In this document: positions 50,090-60,339 of the stretch, piece after piece
Layout of the letters: every line of letters starts with the position of its first letter
How positions within the stretch are numbered: position 1 is the stretch's first letter
Source: Erythroxylum novogranatense
Taxonomy: Eukaryota; Streptophyta; Magnoliopsida; Malpighiales; Erythroxylaceae
Assembly (NCBI GenBank): GCA_029891385.1
Contig: CM057232.1
Span: 68,907,824 to 68,971,823 of the forward strand
Reading direction: 5' to 3'
DNA: 64,000 bases
The notes under the pieces: generated by a model
Database searches by the model: none
What the model was told of the DNA's origin: nothing
The model's input: the letters and a program-made list of their open reading frames with translations, nothing else
Made by a program: the position numbers and the translations under genes

Positions 50090-52315
50090 TGTTGCGACCC
50101 GATCCGGGAACCGGATCCCAACTGAAAAATGAAAAACGAGGAACGGAAAATCGAAAAGCGAGAAATTGCTAATCGGAATCCAACGAAAGCGGAAGCGAAA
50201 AAGTGAAACAAAGTGCGGAACGGAAAGCGGAATCGAATGGAAGCGGAAATTTAGCATCACAATTTGAATCGAATACAAAGCATAAGAATCGGCGAAGCAC
50301 ATACTCAAAGCAAATGCAAATCGGAATCGAGCGAATCAAAACAAAAATAGCGAAGCGGATCGAATACAAATCGAAAGCGAAACAAACACTTAACAAAACG
50401 AATCCGACATCCGAGAACAATAACTAGAGGAACATGATCGCGTGGATGTAATCGCGTTGGAAACCCTAAGGCGTTCCAAAATCCGGTATGAAATTTTTCT
50501 TTCTTTTCCTTTAATCAAACTCATTCAACATATAAACAATCCCTACATTTCTATTCTTTCTCACTTCATTCATCTTAATCATTTCTTATACATTCATAAA
50601 AACCCTCAAACTCATTTCTTTAAACCCATTTTATCAAATTTTACGAAATTTCGGACATAACTTGACTGTATTTTGACAGCCAAAATTTAAAAACAAAGAA
50701 AACACACTTCTAATACATATGCCAACATTACGAGGCAACATCGGACCTCCCGTCCGCATCCAAACACCAAAGAAACACAATCTTAATTCTAAACACTTCA
50801 AAATCTCAAACCATAATTCTATATTCAAAATCCACAATTCAATCATATTCTTATTCATTCACAATTTACATTCATAAACATATACAAACTCAATCTCAAT
50901 ACTTAACTTCCGTGATTTATATACATCATGAATTTATAACTTAAGAACATTAATGGCTTTCCAAGCCATTTACAAATCTAATAACGTTCATCCCAAAACA
51001 ACTCATTCATCTTCATAAATCAAAGTCATACATAAGTTTATATCTCAAATTCCATACATACTTTCATAAACCAAGATCTTATACAAATTTATAAATCGGT
51101 TACATAAAATGTAACATCACTTTTCATAAGTCAAAAGTACAATACACAACACAAGCTTTACAAACTCGTTTAACATAAGCACGAACAACCGAAAATCTTG
51201 ACTTCCTTTCATCCGCACTCCTACTCATAACCTTTGGAGGTGGGGATGAAAGGGGGTGAGCTTATTCCGTGGATAACATATTTATAAATTGAATAATAAG
51301 CAAAATCATTTTCTAAACTTTTTTCCTTTTTTTTTGAAAATTCTCATAGTAGGGAAAATCATCGAAAGTTTATTATTATTTTTTTCTAACTTTTCAAATC
51401 ATTCAAGATCCCTTTCAAATAGTTTCACGACAGAAAAATCCGAAATCATTTAGTCCTCAAAATTCTCAATTTCTTTCAAATTGCGAACCATTTTCAAATC
51501 ATGCAATGCATCACACAAGAAACGAAACAAATACACATAACACATCAGAATGGTTTGGTTCGGTCCTAACAGGACGTACTGCACATTCCCGCATAGCGGT
51601 CATGTGCAGCCGTGAACAGAGGGGAGTCCGAAATCGGAACTCCTTTGCCTATTGCAGGCAGCGAGGCGAAGGCTTAAGCAGTAGAGACAATGACGACTCA
51701 CAGGACTGACCAAACCCATATAACACATAATGAAAACGGAATTCAGATTACACGAAGGCACTTTTCAAAAACTCTTGATTTTTTTTTCATCTCATAACAT
51801 CAAATTGTGTCATAAATGACACAAGCATATAATCACATAAATTCACATAATCATCTAATGCAATTCATAGCATCAAATTAATCACATAATAATCACATTC
51901 ATGACAAAATATGCACTAATTTCTTTAAATCATAAATCAAATAATTTGAAACCCATGAAGTTCATAAATCTTGTATTTCTTAAACTCATTTTCATCATTT
52001 GAAATCATAATTTCAACCATTTACATTTTTTTCAAACATTTTTTTCAACAATTGCTTTCTTTAATTTTAAAAAGTCACATTTAGCTTATAATTCAATAAA
52101 TAAATATACTACCCACGATATCCATGCTAGCATCTTGTCCAATGCTTCACTTTGACCTTTTCTCCTTTCTTCCTTCCAATTGAAAATTCCCTAAATTAAT
52201 TTCATCAAAATTTAATCTCATAAATCACTTAATCCTTCAATTTGATGCATAAGTCATCAATTCTTACTAATTCCAAGATAATTACATCACTAATTCCAAA
52301 AATTCTCAAATTACA
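50090..52315 (-). repeat. Left LTR of J, minus orientation
   Basis: On the minus strand it starts TGTAATTTGAG and ends CGGGTCGCAACA. Orientation is shown by gypsy LTR landmarks on the minus strand: TATAAAT (51290-51296), then AAGCTCACCCC about 20 bases on, and a GC-rich end. About 50110-50420 is a low-complexity stretch rich in GGAAGCG and CGAAT words. Frames in it are not genes. Confidence 0.68.
51290..51296 (-). promoter_or_regulatory. Probable TATA box of J's left LTR
   Basis: TATAAAT on the minus strand, followed by AAGCTCACCCC, as in LTRs B, D and E. Confidence 0.45.
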
Positions 52316-53089
52316 TTTAAGGTATCAGAGCCCAGTACTATGATCATACTGGGGCACTATGGTTATTAAGAATGAATTTAGTGATTGTCTGAGAGAAGTT
52401 AAGAACTTTGATTGATTTGAGGTGTGTTAATGAATTGAGGTATAAAGTGCTTACCGCATTGGGATAATTTGATTTTAAATAGGCAACGATGAGATGGGAT
52501 AATTTGATTTTGAATAGGCAATGATGAGATGAAATTGGAGGAAATTGAATTTTGTGTGAGATGAGATAATGATATGAAGTTATGTAATAGTTGACGAGTT
52601 AAGTTGTTTGTTTGATTTCGATGGCGTTAGATGACGAGAGTGATGATTGATTTTAGAAATGTGCTATGAATAAGGATAAATTGACTTGATTAGGTTTTGA
52701 GAAATGCCAATTTTGAAAGATGAGATAACTTGATGTTTGAATATATATGTGAAATGAAATGAGGAATGCCTGAAAAATGAACTTGGTGATAGAGACATAT
52801 GAGGTAGAAGATCAATAGGTTGATTTTTGGATGATTATTGGCTCATCTTGGGTTCCTAAGAAATGGGACCATTGGCGTGTGAAAATGTGTTCAAAATATT
52901 TTATTTGAGGAAATAGAGTTTTGATATAAAATGAGAAGTGCAAAATAGTGATTAAGACAAGAAGATGAATATGTGTAATATGTGTGATAAGAAATTGATA
53001 AGAAGGAAATGTGACTATTATTAGGAGGATGAGTTACTTGATGATGAAGTATGAATTTCGAGGACGAAATTCTTTTAAGAGGGGAGAAA
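52316..53089 (+). other. Short interior of J with primer site and polypurine tract
   Basis: Begins TTTAAGGTATCAGAGCCC. The primer-site core GGTATCAGAGCCC is at 52321-52333, with A in place of the usual first T. It ends with TTTCGAGGACGAAAT and the purine run before TGTTGGACCCG at 53090. Only 774 bp, purine-rich, with no gag or pol frame; nearly all coding sequence is deleted. Confidence 0.7.
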
Positions 53090-54549
53090 TGTTGGACCCG
53101 AATTTTGGTGAAAAATAGAAATATTAAAATGAATTTTAAATGAGAAAGAAATTGATGAGAAAATTATGAATTTAAGGAAATTTGACGAAATTAAGAAATA
53201 ATTTATGAGAAAAGAATTGTTTAATTTTGAGGACTTTGATATTTGAGTGAACTTATATGGATTATGAGAGGAAAGTGGATGAGTTGATTGAAATGAAGTT
53301 AAATAGCAAGAATTAAAAAGAAAAGTGTGAAAATTTGAAGAATTTAGAAAGTTTGACTTTTTGGAGAGAGAATGTTTGACTTTGAGAGTTGACTTTTGTT
53401 TGATGCAAAATTGGAGAAAATGATCTACATGAAACTTGTAGATTATGTCAAGAGTTTTCTGTAGACATAAAGTTTGCAATTTTTCGATATCGGGAGTGAA
53501 AGTTATGATCACCAAAGTTGGCTTGGAAGTTTGACTTTCGGGGTAAAAGTTGACTTTTGATTTAGGTCAAATTCGAGAAAATGATCAACTTGAAATTTGT
53601 AGCCTCTGTCGAGAGCTTTTCGTGGACATAAAGTTTGCTATTTTTCGATGTCGGGATTGGGAGATATGATTTTCTAAGATATGCTTTGTTTTGAAAATGT
53701 TATTAAGTATAGATTTGCATGTGCTATACTTGAGGCCACTCGTCGATAGATTTAGTCTGAATTAGAGTAAGTGGTATTACTGAAAGTTGTAGCTTGTATG
53801 TCGATCTTTCCGACGCCATAAAGTTTGTAATTTTTCGATATCCGGACTAGGAGTTATGAGCGATTAAAAATTGGAAGTCGTTTAGGAAAAGCTGTTTTGG
53901 ACAGAATCTTTGATTGAGGTTTTGACTCCTTTAAAGACCTAATTTGATTTTGAGTACTTCAGGGAAGTTGTAGAGCTTCCTTTTACCTTTCCATAGACAC
54001 CAAATTCGTCAAATTCTGAGTTCGGAATTAAGAGATATGATTTTTGAAAAATTCAGTTATAAGTGGGTATTTAAGGTTTTGAAAATTTTGCTTGAACTCC
54101 GACCCTTTTGCAATCTTTTGTTATAAATCTTCGTCTGACATCCGATTGATTTGATTCTTAAGCGTTGGATTCCTAAGACAATTACGTTCATTTTTATGAA
54201 GAATTATGATTTTTAGAAGATTAAATGGAAATAGATTGATTGAACCTAAGTAAGAGATGGGTTATAGGTTATAAGTTGGAAAATTTTCTGAACATGGTTC
54301 AGTATTTTGCGATTTTCGGGAGTTATACAACTCCGATTGAGTTGATTCTTGAGGGAAAATAAAGTTAAGAGATAGGGCTACAAATCATGTGAAGGGATCC
54401 AAATTTAATTTCATCCCTAAGATTGTCAAATTCTTGACTGAAGTTATGTTAAAGTTCAGTTTCGGATTTTGTGTCCGTTTCCGTTCGTTTCCTTTCGCTT
54501 CGGTTTCCGGTCTGCGTATGTAGTTGGGTCTCGGTAACGGGATCCAACA
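53090..54549 (+). repeat. Right LTR of J, plus orientation
   Basis: 1460 bp from TGTTGGACCCG to GGGATCCAACA. Contains imperfect tandem repeats of about 165-180 bp with GAAAATGATC..TTGTAG and CATAAAGTTTGC (53345-53515, 53527-53680, with a weaker third unit to about 53870). A copy of the shared gypsy module is at about 54321-54398. It lacks the TATA/hairpin segment, so it is internally deleted compared with B, D and E. Confidence 0.72.
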
Positions 54550-54554
54550 AGCAT

Positions 54555-54941
54555 GGTCGTTGGTTTTGTATAAAAAGGTTTAAAAAGGTTGTAAAACCTT
54601 AGTTGTCTTTGAAGAAAGAAGATCATCGAAGCTCATCATCATCTTCTTCAAAACTCTCTTCTTCTCCAAGCTTCTCTTCCATCGTTATTCTCAAGCTCTC
54701 CAATGACAAAGGTAAGAGCTAGCACTCTTTACTTTTTTTCTAGCTATTCCCGGGTCAAAGGGTTTGTCTCGGTTAGGTTCTCCGGTCTCTGAGTGGATAC
54801 CGTTAGAGACGGTCTCCTTTGGCCGTTATGGTTTGAGTTTGTTGTATAGACACATGGATCCTGGCTTTCGGGAAGGTCCCGAAACAAAACTTTTTTTTTC
54901 GTACCGTGGGCATGTGATGCTCACACCGGAATTTTCCTACA
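54555..54941 (+). repeat. 5' LTR of H, third piece
   Basis: Ends at TTTTCCTACA (54941), matching the end of the 3' LTR at 63099. Includes the TATA box. Confidence 0.9.
54569..54576 (+). promoter_or_regulatory. Probable TATA box of H
   Basis: TATAAAAA in GGTTTTGTATAAAAAGG, also at 62726-62733 in the 3' LTR. J lies immediately upstream, separating this core promoter from the rest of the LTR. Confidence 0.55.
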
Positions 54942-54942
54942 G

Positions 54943-54955
54943 TGGTATCAAAGCC
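54943..54955 (+). other. tRNA primer-binding site of H
   Basis: TGGTATCAAAGCC, one mismatch from the initiator Met tRNA complement, one base after the LTR. Confidence 0.85.
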
Positions 54956-55306
54956 ACTTGTGTCGTATATAACTAAGAAACCATGACTAGGTCGGAGTTG
55001 CCTATTGCTTGTGACGATGATGCATGTTGATTGTGTGAATTTCGAATTCAGTGTAGAAATATTTTTTTCGAAATTTTCTTGCCCAGATATGTTCACAAGA
55101 TGTTGTTGCATATTTCTGTGAAAGCTCGGAATTTATCAATATGAATTGATATGGTTTTGCTAATTTATTCCCCAATGTTCTGGTTGCTGTCTTTGTGCAC
55201 ATTCAATGAACAGGCATGCTTGTAAATTCGAGAATAAATTGTAGAAATTTTTTTTCGGATTTGCTTTCACCAACATGTCTCTAAGATGTTTATGAATGTC
55301 TATGAG

Positions 55307-55692
55307 TAGGGGTGAGCATTATTCGGGCCGACCCGATTACCCGGCCCGGCCCGAATTAATTCGGGTAAAAAAATTTCAAATTTTGGGTAATTCGGGTATT
55401 ACCCGAATTATTTTCAGGCTGGGGTCGGGTAATTCTAAAAAATTTCAGGCCGGCCCAATTACCCGAATTAGGTTATTAAAATACAAAATTTTGGGTTTTT
55501 TTTTAAATATAAAAAAAAACAACTTCGGGTAATTCGGGTAAAGCCGAACAAAATTTCGGGTAATTTGGGTCGGGTAAGCTCGGGTAAGAAAAAGTTCAGG
55601 TTTGGGCCGGGTAAGATAAAAAAAATTCGGGTAATCCCGGCCGGGCCCGAACAGTGAAATTTCGGCCCGAATTACCCGAATGCTCACCCCTA
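55307..55692. mobile_element. hAT-like MITE in H leader
   Basis: 386 bp with terminal inverted repeats TAGGGGTGAGCA / TGCTCACCCCTA. It is flanked by 8-base imperfect duplications TCTATGAG and TTTATGAT. Leaders C and I have the empty site (GAATGTCTCTG and GAATGTCTGTGAG contexts near 18230 and 46755). The interior is repeats of CGGGTAAT and its inverse ATTACCCG, so the element can fold extensively. It has no transposase. Eight-base duplications and short TIRs fit the hAT superfamily. Confidence 0.82.
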
Positions 55693-56460
55693 TTTATGAT
55701 AATGGAAAAATATTTTCGAGGTGATTTACTATTTATTTGAGAATTTATTGTGTCTTCTTTGGGAATAAGCGTAATAGGAACACAGATTCTACATTGGCTT
55801 TGTTGCTGAGGTTGGATGAGTTTTTGTTGGAAATAAATCCTGAAAAAATTCATGGAACATGTTGTGAACATGTTGTAACCTCTGTAATTTTCTCATAATT
55901 TATTGAAAATTTTTCAATGAGTTTTTCAAGCAAAAGACAGAACTTGGCAGTTTTGAGAAAGTTGCTGGAGCTGTTTTGTTTGGAATGATAAATTGTGTAT
56001 TTCTCAATTCCAATGCCTTGGATCATTTTTAATGTGATTAAAATTGTGTTATATTGATGTTGTATGCTTTCCAAATTGAATTTCTTGATATTGGGTTTCC
56101 AAATATTTTTCGAATGTCAATTGTGTCACATTAGCGTCTCGTTAGTGCATTTCGTTGTCTTGATTATTTTGGCCGTCACAAATTTTGTGACCAATGCCGA
56201 AGTAATCTTAATAAAGTTTAGACTACCTAGAGATACTTAGGGTGATAGTTTGATATTCTCAAATTATTTGGAGATCTGAATGAATAAGAGTGTATTCATT
56301 GATTTCAAGTTTTTCATGTATAGTTTGACTATATATGGTAAGCATGGAACAATGAAAGTGTTTCATTGGTACATCATAATAAAGGATATTACACTTGGAA
56401 TTGTGAATTGGAACTGCACGGATTGAGAAATTAGCCGATTAGATAACAATTCCACATGGA

Positions 56461-56636
56461 TAAGTCGACTAATAAAGATACAAGTCGACTTGTCCGTGCA
56501 CTGTAGACGCATAAGTCGACTTGCACAATGGTACAAGTCGACTTGTTCGTGCATAGTTGTATAAGTCGACTTACACATGCATAAGTCGACTTACACACAT
56601 GCATAAGTTGACTTACACATACACAAGTCGACTTAC
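56461..56636. repeat. GTCGAC palindrome array in H leader
   Basis: Eight units, mostly AAGTCGACTT, with AAGTCGACTA and AAGTTGACTT variants. Spacers of 10-20 bases often contain GTGCA or ACACATGCA. About 690-870 bases upstream of the gag ATG. Confidence 0.8.
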
Positions 56637-56841
56637 AACATGCAAAGGTGGGATGATGGATGATTTTAGGTATAGATTCAATGTGATTGATGAAATGCCC
56701 TAAATCATTCCATATAGTCATGGTGACTATAATCCTACGGCTTGGAGGAGAAGAAGATGAGACCTGAAAACCCTCACACATCATATGAAAACTAACGCCT
56801 TCCATTAATATGGGGAGAACCAGAGTTCTTATAGAGTTGGG

Positions 56842-57139
56842 TTGTTGGGTAAACCCAAGCTCACTCTATACGGATATGTTCGAATCATGGAAATAAGATT
56901 TTTGGATTAATGGGTCGGTTTTTACTAGAAGCGTTGATTTGTTGAGTAAACTCAAGGTCAACATGGACAGAGGAGAAATTGGGTAGTGTACATCAGATGT
57001 ACGTGCATTAAGAGTTGATAACCCAATGTGTGTGCATACATCACGAGTTGATAGCACTAGTCGATAGTTGCATCTATGATGCAATTGGTATGACCGATAC
57101 CTACCGATTGACCTAAGGTGGCTTGTTGGATAAACCCAA
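56842..57139 (+). other. Three repeated stem-loops in H leader
   Basis: TTGGG-TAAA-CCCAA (56845-56858), TTGAG-TAAA-CTCAA (56942-56955) and TTGGA-TAAA-CCCAA (57126-57139, one mismatch). Each follows GTTG or TTG and is followed by GG or GC. Stem changes relative to C and I are compensated. Confidence 0.68.
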
Positions 57140-57327
57140 GGTCATTTTAGTAATGTCGGATATCGACCCACTAGGACATTTTGTCATAATGTTTCTTGGA
57201 TTCGTACTGAGGGTTATGGATTTTTTGAAACTAGTGGGAGCCATATGCATGTCATGCAAGTCCTTATTATCATGCATGTCATTCTATTCTAACATTCTTT
57301 CTCTCTTTTCCCTTTAGGTTATTGAAG

Positions 57328-57666
57328 ATGACTTCCAGTGTGAATTTGCGCTCACTAATGGACTCGAACAAATTAACTGGACCTAACTTTCTAGATTGGC
57401 TGAGAAATTTGAGAATTGTTCTCAGATCAGAGGAACTGGGATATGTCCTAGATGTTCCACTTCCTGATCCACCTGCTGCTGATGCTTCTGATGAGGATCA
57501 GAAAGCATATCGTAAGCATCTTAAAGACAGTGACATGGCTACCTACATTATGCTTGCCTCGATGTCACCAGAGCTGAAGAAGCAGCATGAGTCTATGGAT
57601 GCTAATACCATAGTGTTTCATCTTAGAGAACTGTTTGATGAGCAAGCTCGGTCTGAAAGGTTCTAG
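57328..57666 (+). pseudogene. gag: gag N-terminal half of H
   Basis: 112 residues with FLDWLRNLRIVLRSEELGYVLD and YIMLASMSPELKKQHE, the UBN2/retrotran-gag fold of copia elements, ending ELFDEQARSERF at a TAG (57664-57666) in the same frame. After the stop, TSRLLFTTKMT and MNGYIERLVVLGFVMD continue to about 57815, where the frame is lost. Gag forms the virus-like particle in the cytoplasm. Confidence 0.9.
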
Positions 57667-57902
57667 ACCTCGAGGCTACTCTTCACTACTAAGATGACTC
57701 CAGGTTCATCTGCAGTGCAATATGCACTGAAGATGAATGGGTATATTGAGAGGTTGGTCGTCTTAGGTTTTGTTATGGATTATGAATTAAGTGTTGACTT
57801 AATTCTAGTTGGATGTCGATAGTTATTCACGGTTTGTGTTAAACTATCGGATGAACCAAATATCCACGACAATCCTCGAGTTGATCAATCACTTTCAAGA
57901 CA

Positions 57903-58265
57903 ATGAAACAAGCTATCAAGAAAGATAGCAAGCAAGTGCTTATGGTGGCATCCTCTTCTTCTGGTTCAAAGAAAAAGAAGCTGAAGAAGAAAAGTTCTAA
58001 GAAACCAAAAGGAAGTGCAGCCAAGAAGAAAACCAAAAAAACTACACCAAAAGGAACTTGCTTCCATTGTGGCAAGATTGGCCACTGGAAGCGAAACTGT
58101 AAAGTCTATCTGGAAGAATTGAAGCAGAAGAAGGCATCAGATGCCTCGACTTCTTCAGGTATGTTTGTCATTGAGATTAATATTGTTTCTGACCATAACA
58201 TATGGGTATTAGATACGGTTGTGGCTCACATATGCAATAATATCACGGGGCCTCGGGGACGATGA
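57903..58265 (+). pseudogene. gag-pol: Nucleocapsid zinc knuckle and protease start of H
   Basis: Lysine-rich stretch (SGSKKKKLKKKSSKKPKGS), then zinc knuckle CFHCGKIGHWKRNC (58059-58100). The protease active-site Asp is at 58212-58214, but the sequence continues DTVVAH. That is an out-of-frame reading: one base is missing in the CCGG that copia I keeps at this place, so the DTG motif is lost. Copia C has the same loss. Confidence 0.88.
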
Positions 58266-58380
58266 GATAGCTCATGAAGGAGAACTAGACTGCGTGTGGG
58301 AAATGGAGCAAGAGTTGCTGCATTAGCCGTAAACACTTACTTTTGTCACTCCCCACCGGGCTTGTGATTAAATTGGATGA

Positions 58381-59085
58381 ATGTTATTTTGTACTGTATT
58401 AACAAAGAACATATTATGCATTTCTTGTTTAAATAGAATTGGTTTCCATTTGACTTTTAGTAACAATGGTTGTTCTATTAGTTTGAATGGAATGCTTTAT
58501 GGTACTGGTACATTATGCAATGGAATTTACATATTAGATATGTCACATCCAATTATGAATGTCAATGACACGAAAAGACATAAACGAGATAATTTAAAAT
58601 CAGCTTACTTATGGCATTGTCACCTTGGCCATATAAATGAGAGACGCATAGCTAAGCTCCATAAGTTTGGTAGTTTAGGGTCATTTGATTATGAATCATA
58701 TGACACATGCGAATCTTGTTTATTAGGCAAGATGACTAAATTACCCTTTAAGGGAAAGGGTGAACGAGCGACTGGAGTATTAGACCTAATACATTCAGAT
58801 GTATGTGGTCCGATGTCCATCCAAGCCAGAAGTGGTTGTCTTTACTTCATTACCTTTATTGATGATTATTCTCGATATGGGTACTTGTATCTGATGAGAT
58901 ACAAATCTGAAGCATTTGAAAAGTTCAAACAATTCAGAAATGAAGTAGAAAACCAACTTGGGAAAAGTATCAAGACATTACGATCAGATCGTGGTGGGGA
59001 ATACTTAGACCAAGAGTTTTTGGATTATCTTAGAGATAATGGGATTTTATCTCAATGGACTCCTCCTTACACACCACAAAGATAA
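58381..59085 (+). pseudogene. pol: Pre-integrase and integrase core of H
   Basis: LYGTGTLCNGIYILDM, the zinc-binding HHCC region (LWHCHLGHINERRIAKLH to CESCLLGKM), catalytic Asp at 58798-58800 (HSDVCGPM), [17 protein letters not shown], and second Asp at 58987-58989 (RSDRGGEY). A frameshift at about 59085 separates the catalytic Glu, which is in the next frame at 59097-59099 (RERRNRTLLDM). At that point CAG seems to have become CG. Confidence 0.9.
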
Positions 59086-59649
59086 TGGTGTGGCGAGAAA
59101 GGAGAAATCGAACCTTGTTAGACATGGTACGATCAATGATGGGCTTTACAAAGTTGCCAAACTCCTTTTGGGGTATGCACTTGGAGCAATTTGTTTACTT
59201 GTTAAACGAGTTCCATCAAAGACAGTTGATGTTACTCCATATGAGATGTGGACTAACAAAAGACCCTATCTTACTCATTTGAAAGTTTGGGGTTGTCCTA
59301 CTTATGTGAAGCGGACACGATCGGATAAACTTGATGCAAAGTCTGATAAGTGTTTGTTAAGTAGGATATCCTAAAGAAACAATGGGATATCAATTCTACC
59401 ATCTTGGAGGAACAAAAGGTGTTTGTTTCGAAGCATGCTATCTTTTTAGAGAAAGAGTTTCTTTTACAAGAAGACAGTGGGAGCAAAATTGAGCTTGAAG
59501 AAGTTCAAGATGCTCGAACAGACGCAGATCAATCGCTGAACTCAAACCGTGACTCATACAGATGAAGTAACAGATTCAACCTTCTACAACATACGAAGTT
59601 AAGTAGGTCACGTAGGATACGCTCTATTCCCGAGAGATATGGATTTCTT
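59086..59649 (+). pseudogene. pol: Integrase C-terminal region of H
   Basis: Spread over frames: RNRTLLDMVRSMMGFTKLPNSFW, VPSKTVDVTPYEMWTNKRPY and HLKVWGCPTYVKRTRSDKLD. Then VFVSKHAIF-like and PSTTYEVK-like remnants leading to the RT linker. No single frame exceeds 111 residues. Confidence 0.75.
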
Positions 59650-60339
59650 GTGAATGAACAGAATGACGTATTGCTCATAGAAGATGACGAGCCTACCACC
59701 TATGAAGAGGTTCTGAAGAGTTCAGAGTCTGAGAAATGGCTTCATGCCATGCAGGCTGAAATGGATTCCATGTATGAAAACCAAGTATGGACTTTGGTTG
59801 AGGCACCCGAAGGAATCAAACCCATAGGGTGCAAATGGGTTTTCAAAAAGAAAACCGACATGGATGGTAATGTAATTACCTATAAAGCAAGGCTTATGGC
59901 TAAAGGCTTCCGTCAAAGATAAGGAGTTGACTACGACGAGACCTTCAGCCCAGTAGCAATGCTTAAATCCATTAGAATACTCCTAGCCATTGCCACTCAT
60001 TATGATTATGAGATATGAAAAATGGATGTGAAGATAGCTTTCCTAAATGGAAATCTAGCTGAGGATGTGTATCTGACACAACCTGAGGGCTTCACCTCCT
60101 ATGATGGCGAAAATGGTATGCAAGCTTCAGAAATCCATCTATGGATTGAAACAAGCATCCAGGAGTTGGATATCCGTTTTGATGAGGTAATCAAAGAGTT
60201 TGGTTTCTCACAAAATCCGGATGAACGCTGTGTGTATAAGAAGGTTAATAGGACTGCAATCGTATTCCTTGTGCTGTATGTAGATGACATATTATTGCTA
60301 GGAAACGATGTCTCTATGCTACAATCAGTGAAGATTTGA
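59650..60339 (+). pseudogene. pol: Reverse transcriptase N-terminal and palm of H
   Basis: Frame 59650-59922 holds DVLLIEDDEPTTYEEVLKSS, ENQVWTLVEAPEGIKPIGC and KWVFKKKTDMDGNVITYKAR. The gap 59922-60021 has a stop. Frame 60022-60339 opens MDVKIAFLNGNLAEDVYLTQ and has the catalytic YVDD at 60277-60288 (VLYVDDILLLGND). The YGLKQAS-like motif is shifted. Confidence 0.9.

Larger units (their letters stand above)
50090..54549. mobile_element. Element J: gypsy element with LTRs in opposite orientations
   Basis: 4460 bp flanked by AGCAT (50085-50089 and 54550-54554), beginning TGTTGCGACCC and ending GGGATCCAACA. The left LTR (50090-52315) reads on the minus strand and the right LTR (53090-54549) on the plus strand. 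Between them are 774 bp with a plus-strand primer site and the pol end/polypurine tract. Insertion lies only 15 bases upstream of H's TATA box. Confidence 0.75.
54956..57327 (+). other. Long untranslated leader of copia H
   Basis: About 2.4 kb including the 386 bp MITE. Aligns with the C and I leaders. Towards gag it has an eight-unit palindrome array and three stem-loops. No convincing frame; antisense frames rich in KST and SRL are translations of the palindromes. Confidence 0.75.

Noticed and set aside
53075..53515. Minus-strand open frame of 146 codons
   Set aside because: Antisense to the start of J's right LTR and the polypurine tract; the product is low-complexity (Ser/Phe/Leu/Lys-rich), as expected from purine-rich DNA read backwards.
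56431..56805. Antisense frame with repeated KST, SRL and VDL residues that looks like a repeat protein
   Set aside because: The repeats are translations of the AAGTCGACTT palindromes, and the frame is neither conserved nor in sense direction in H.
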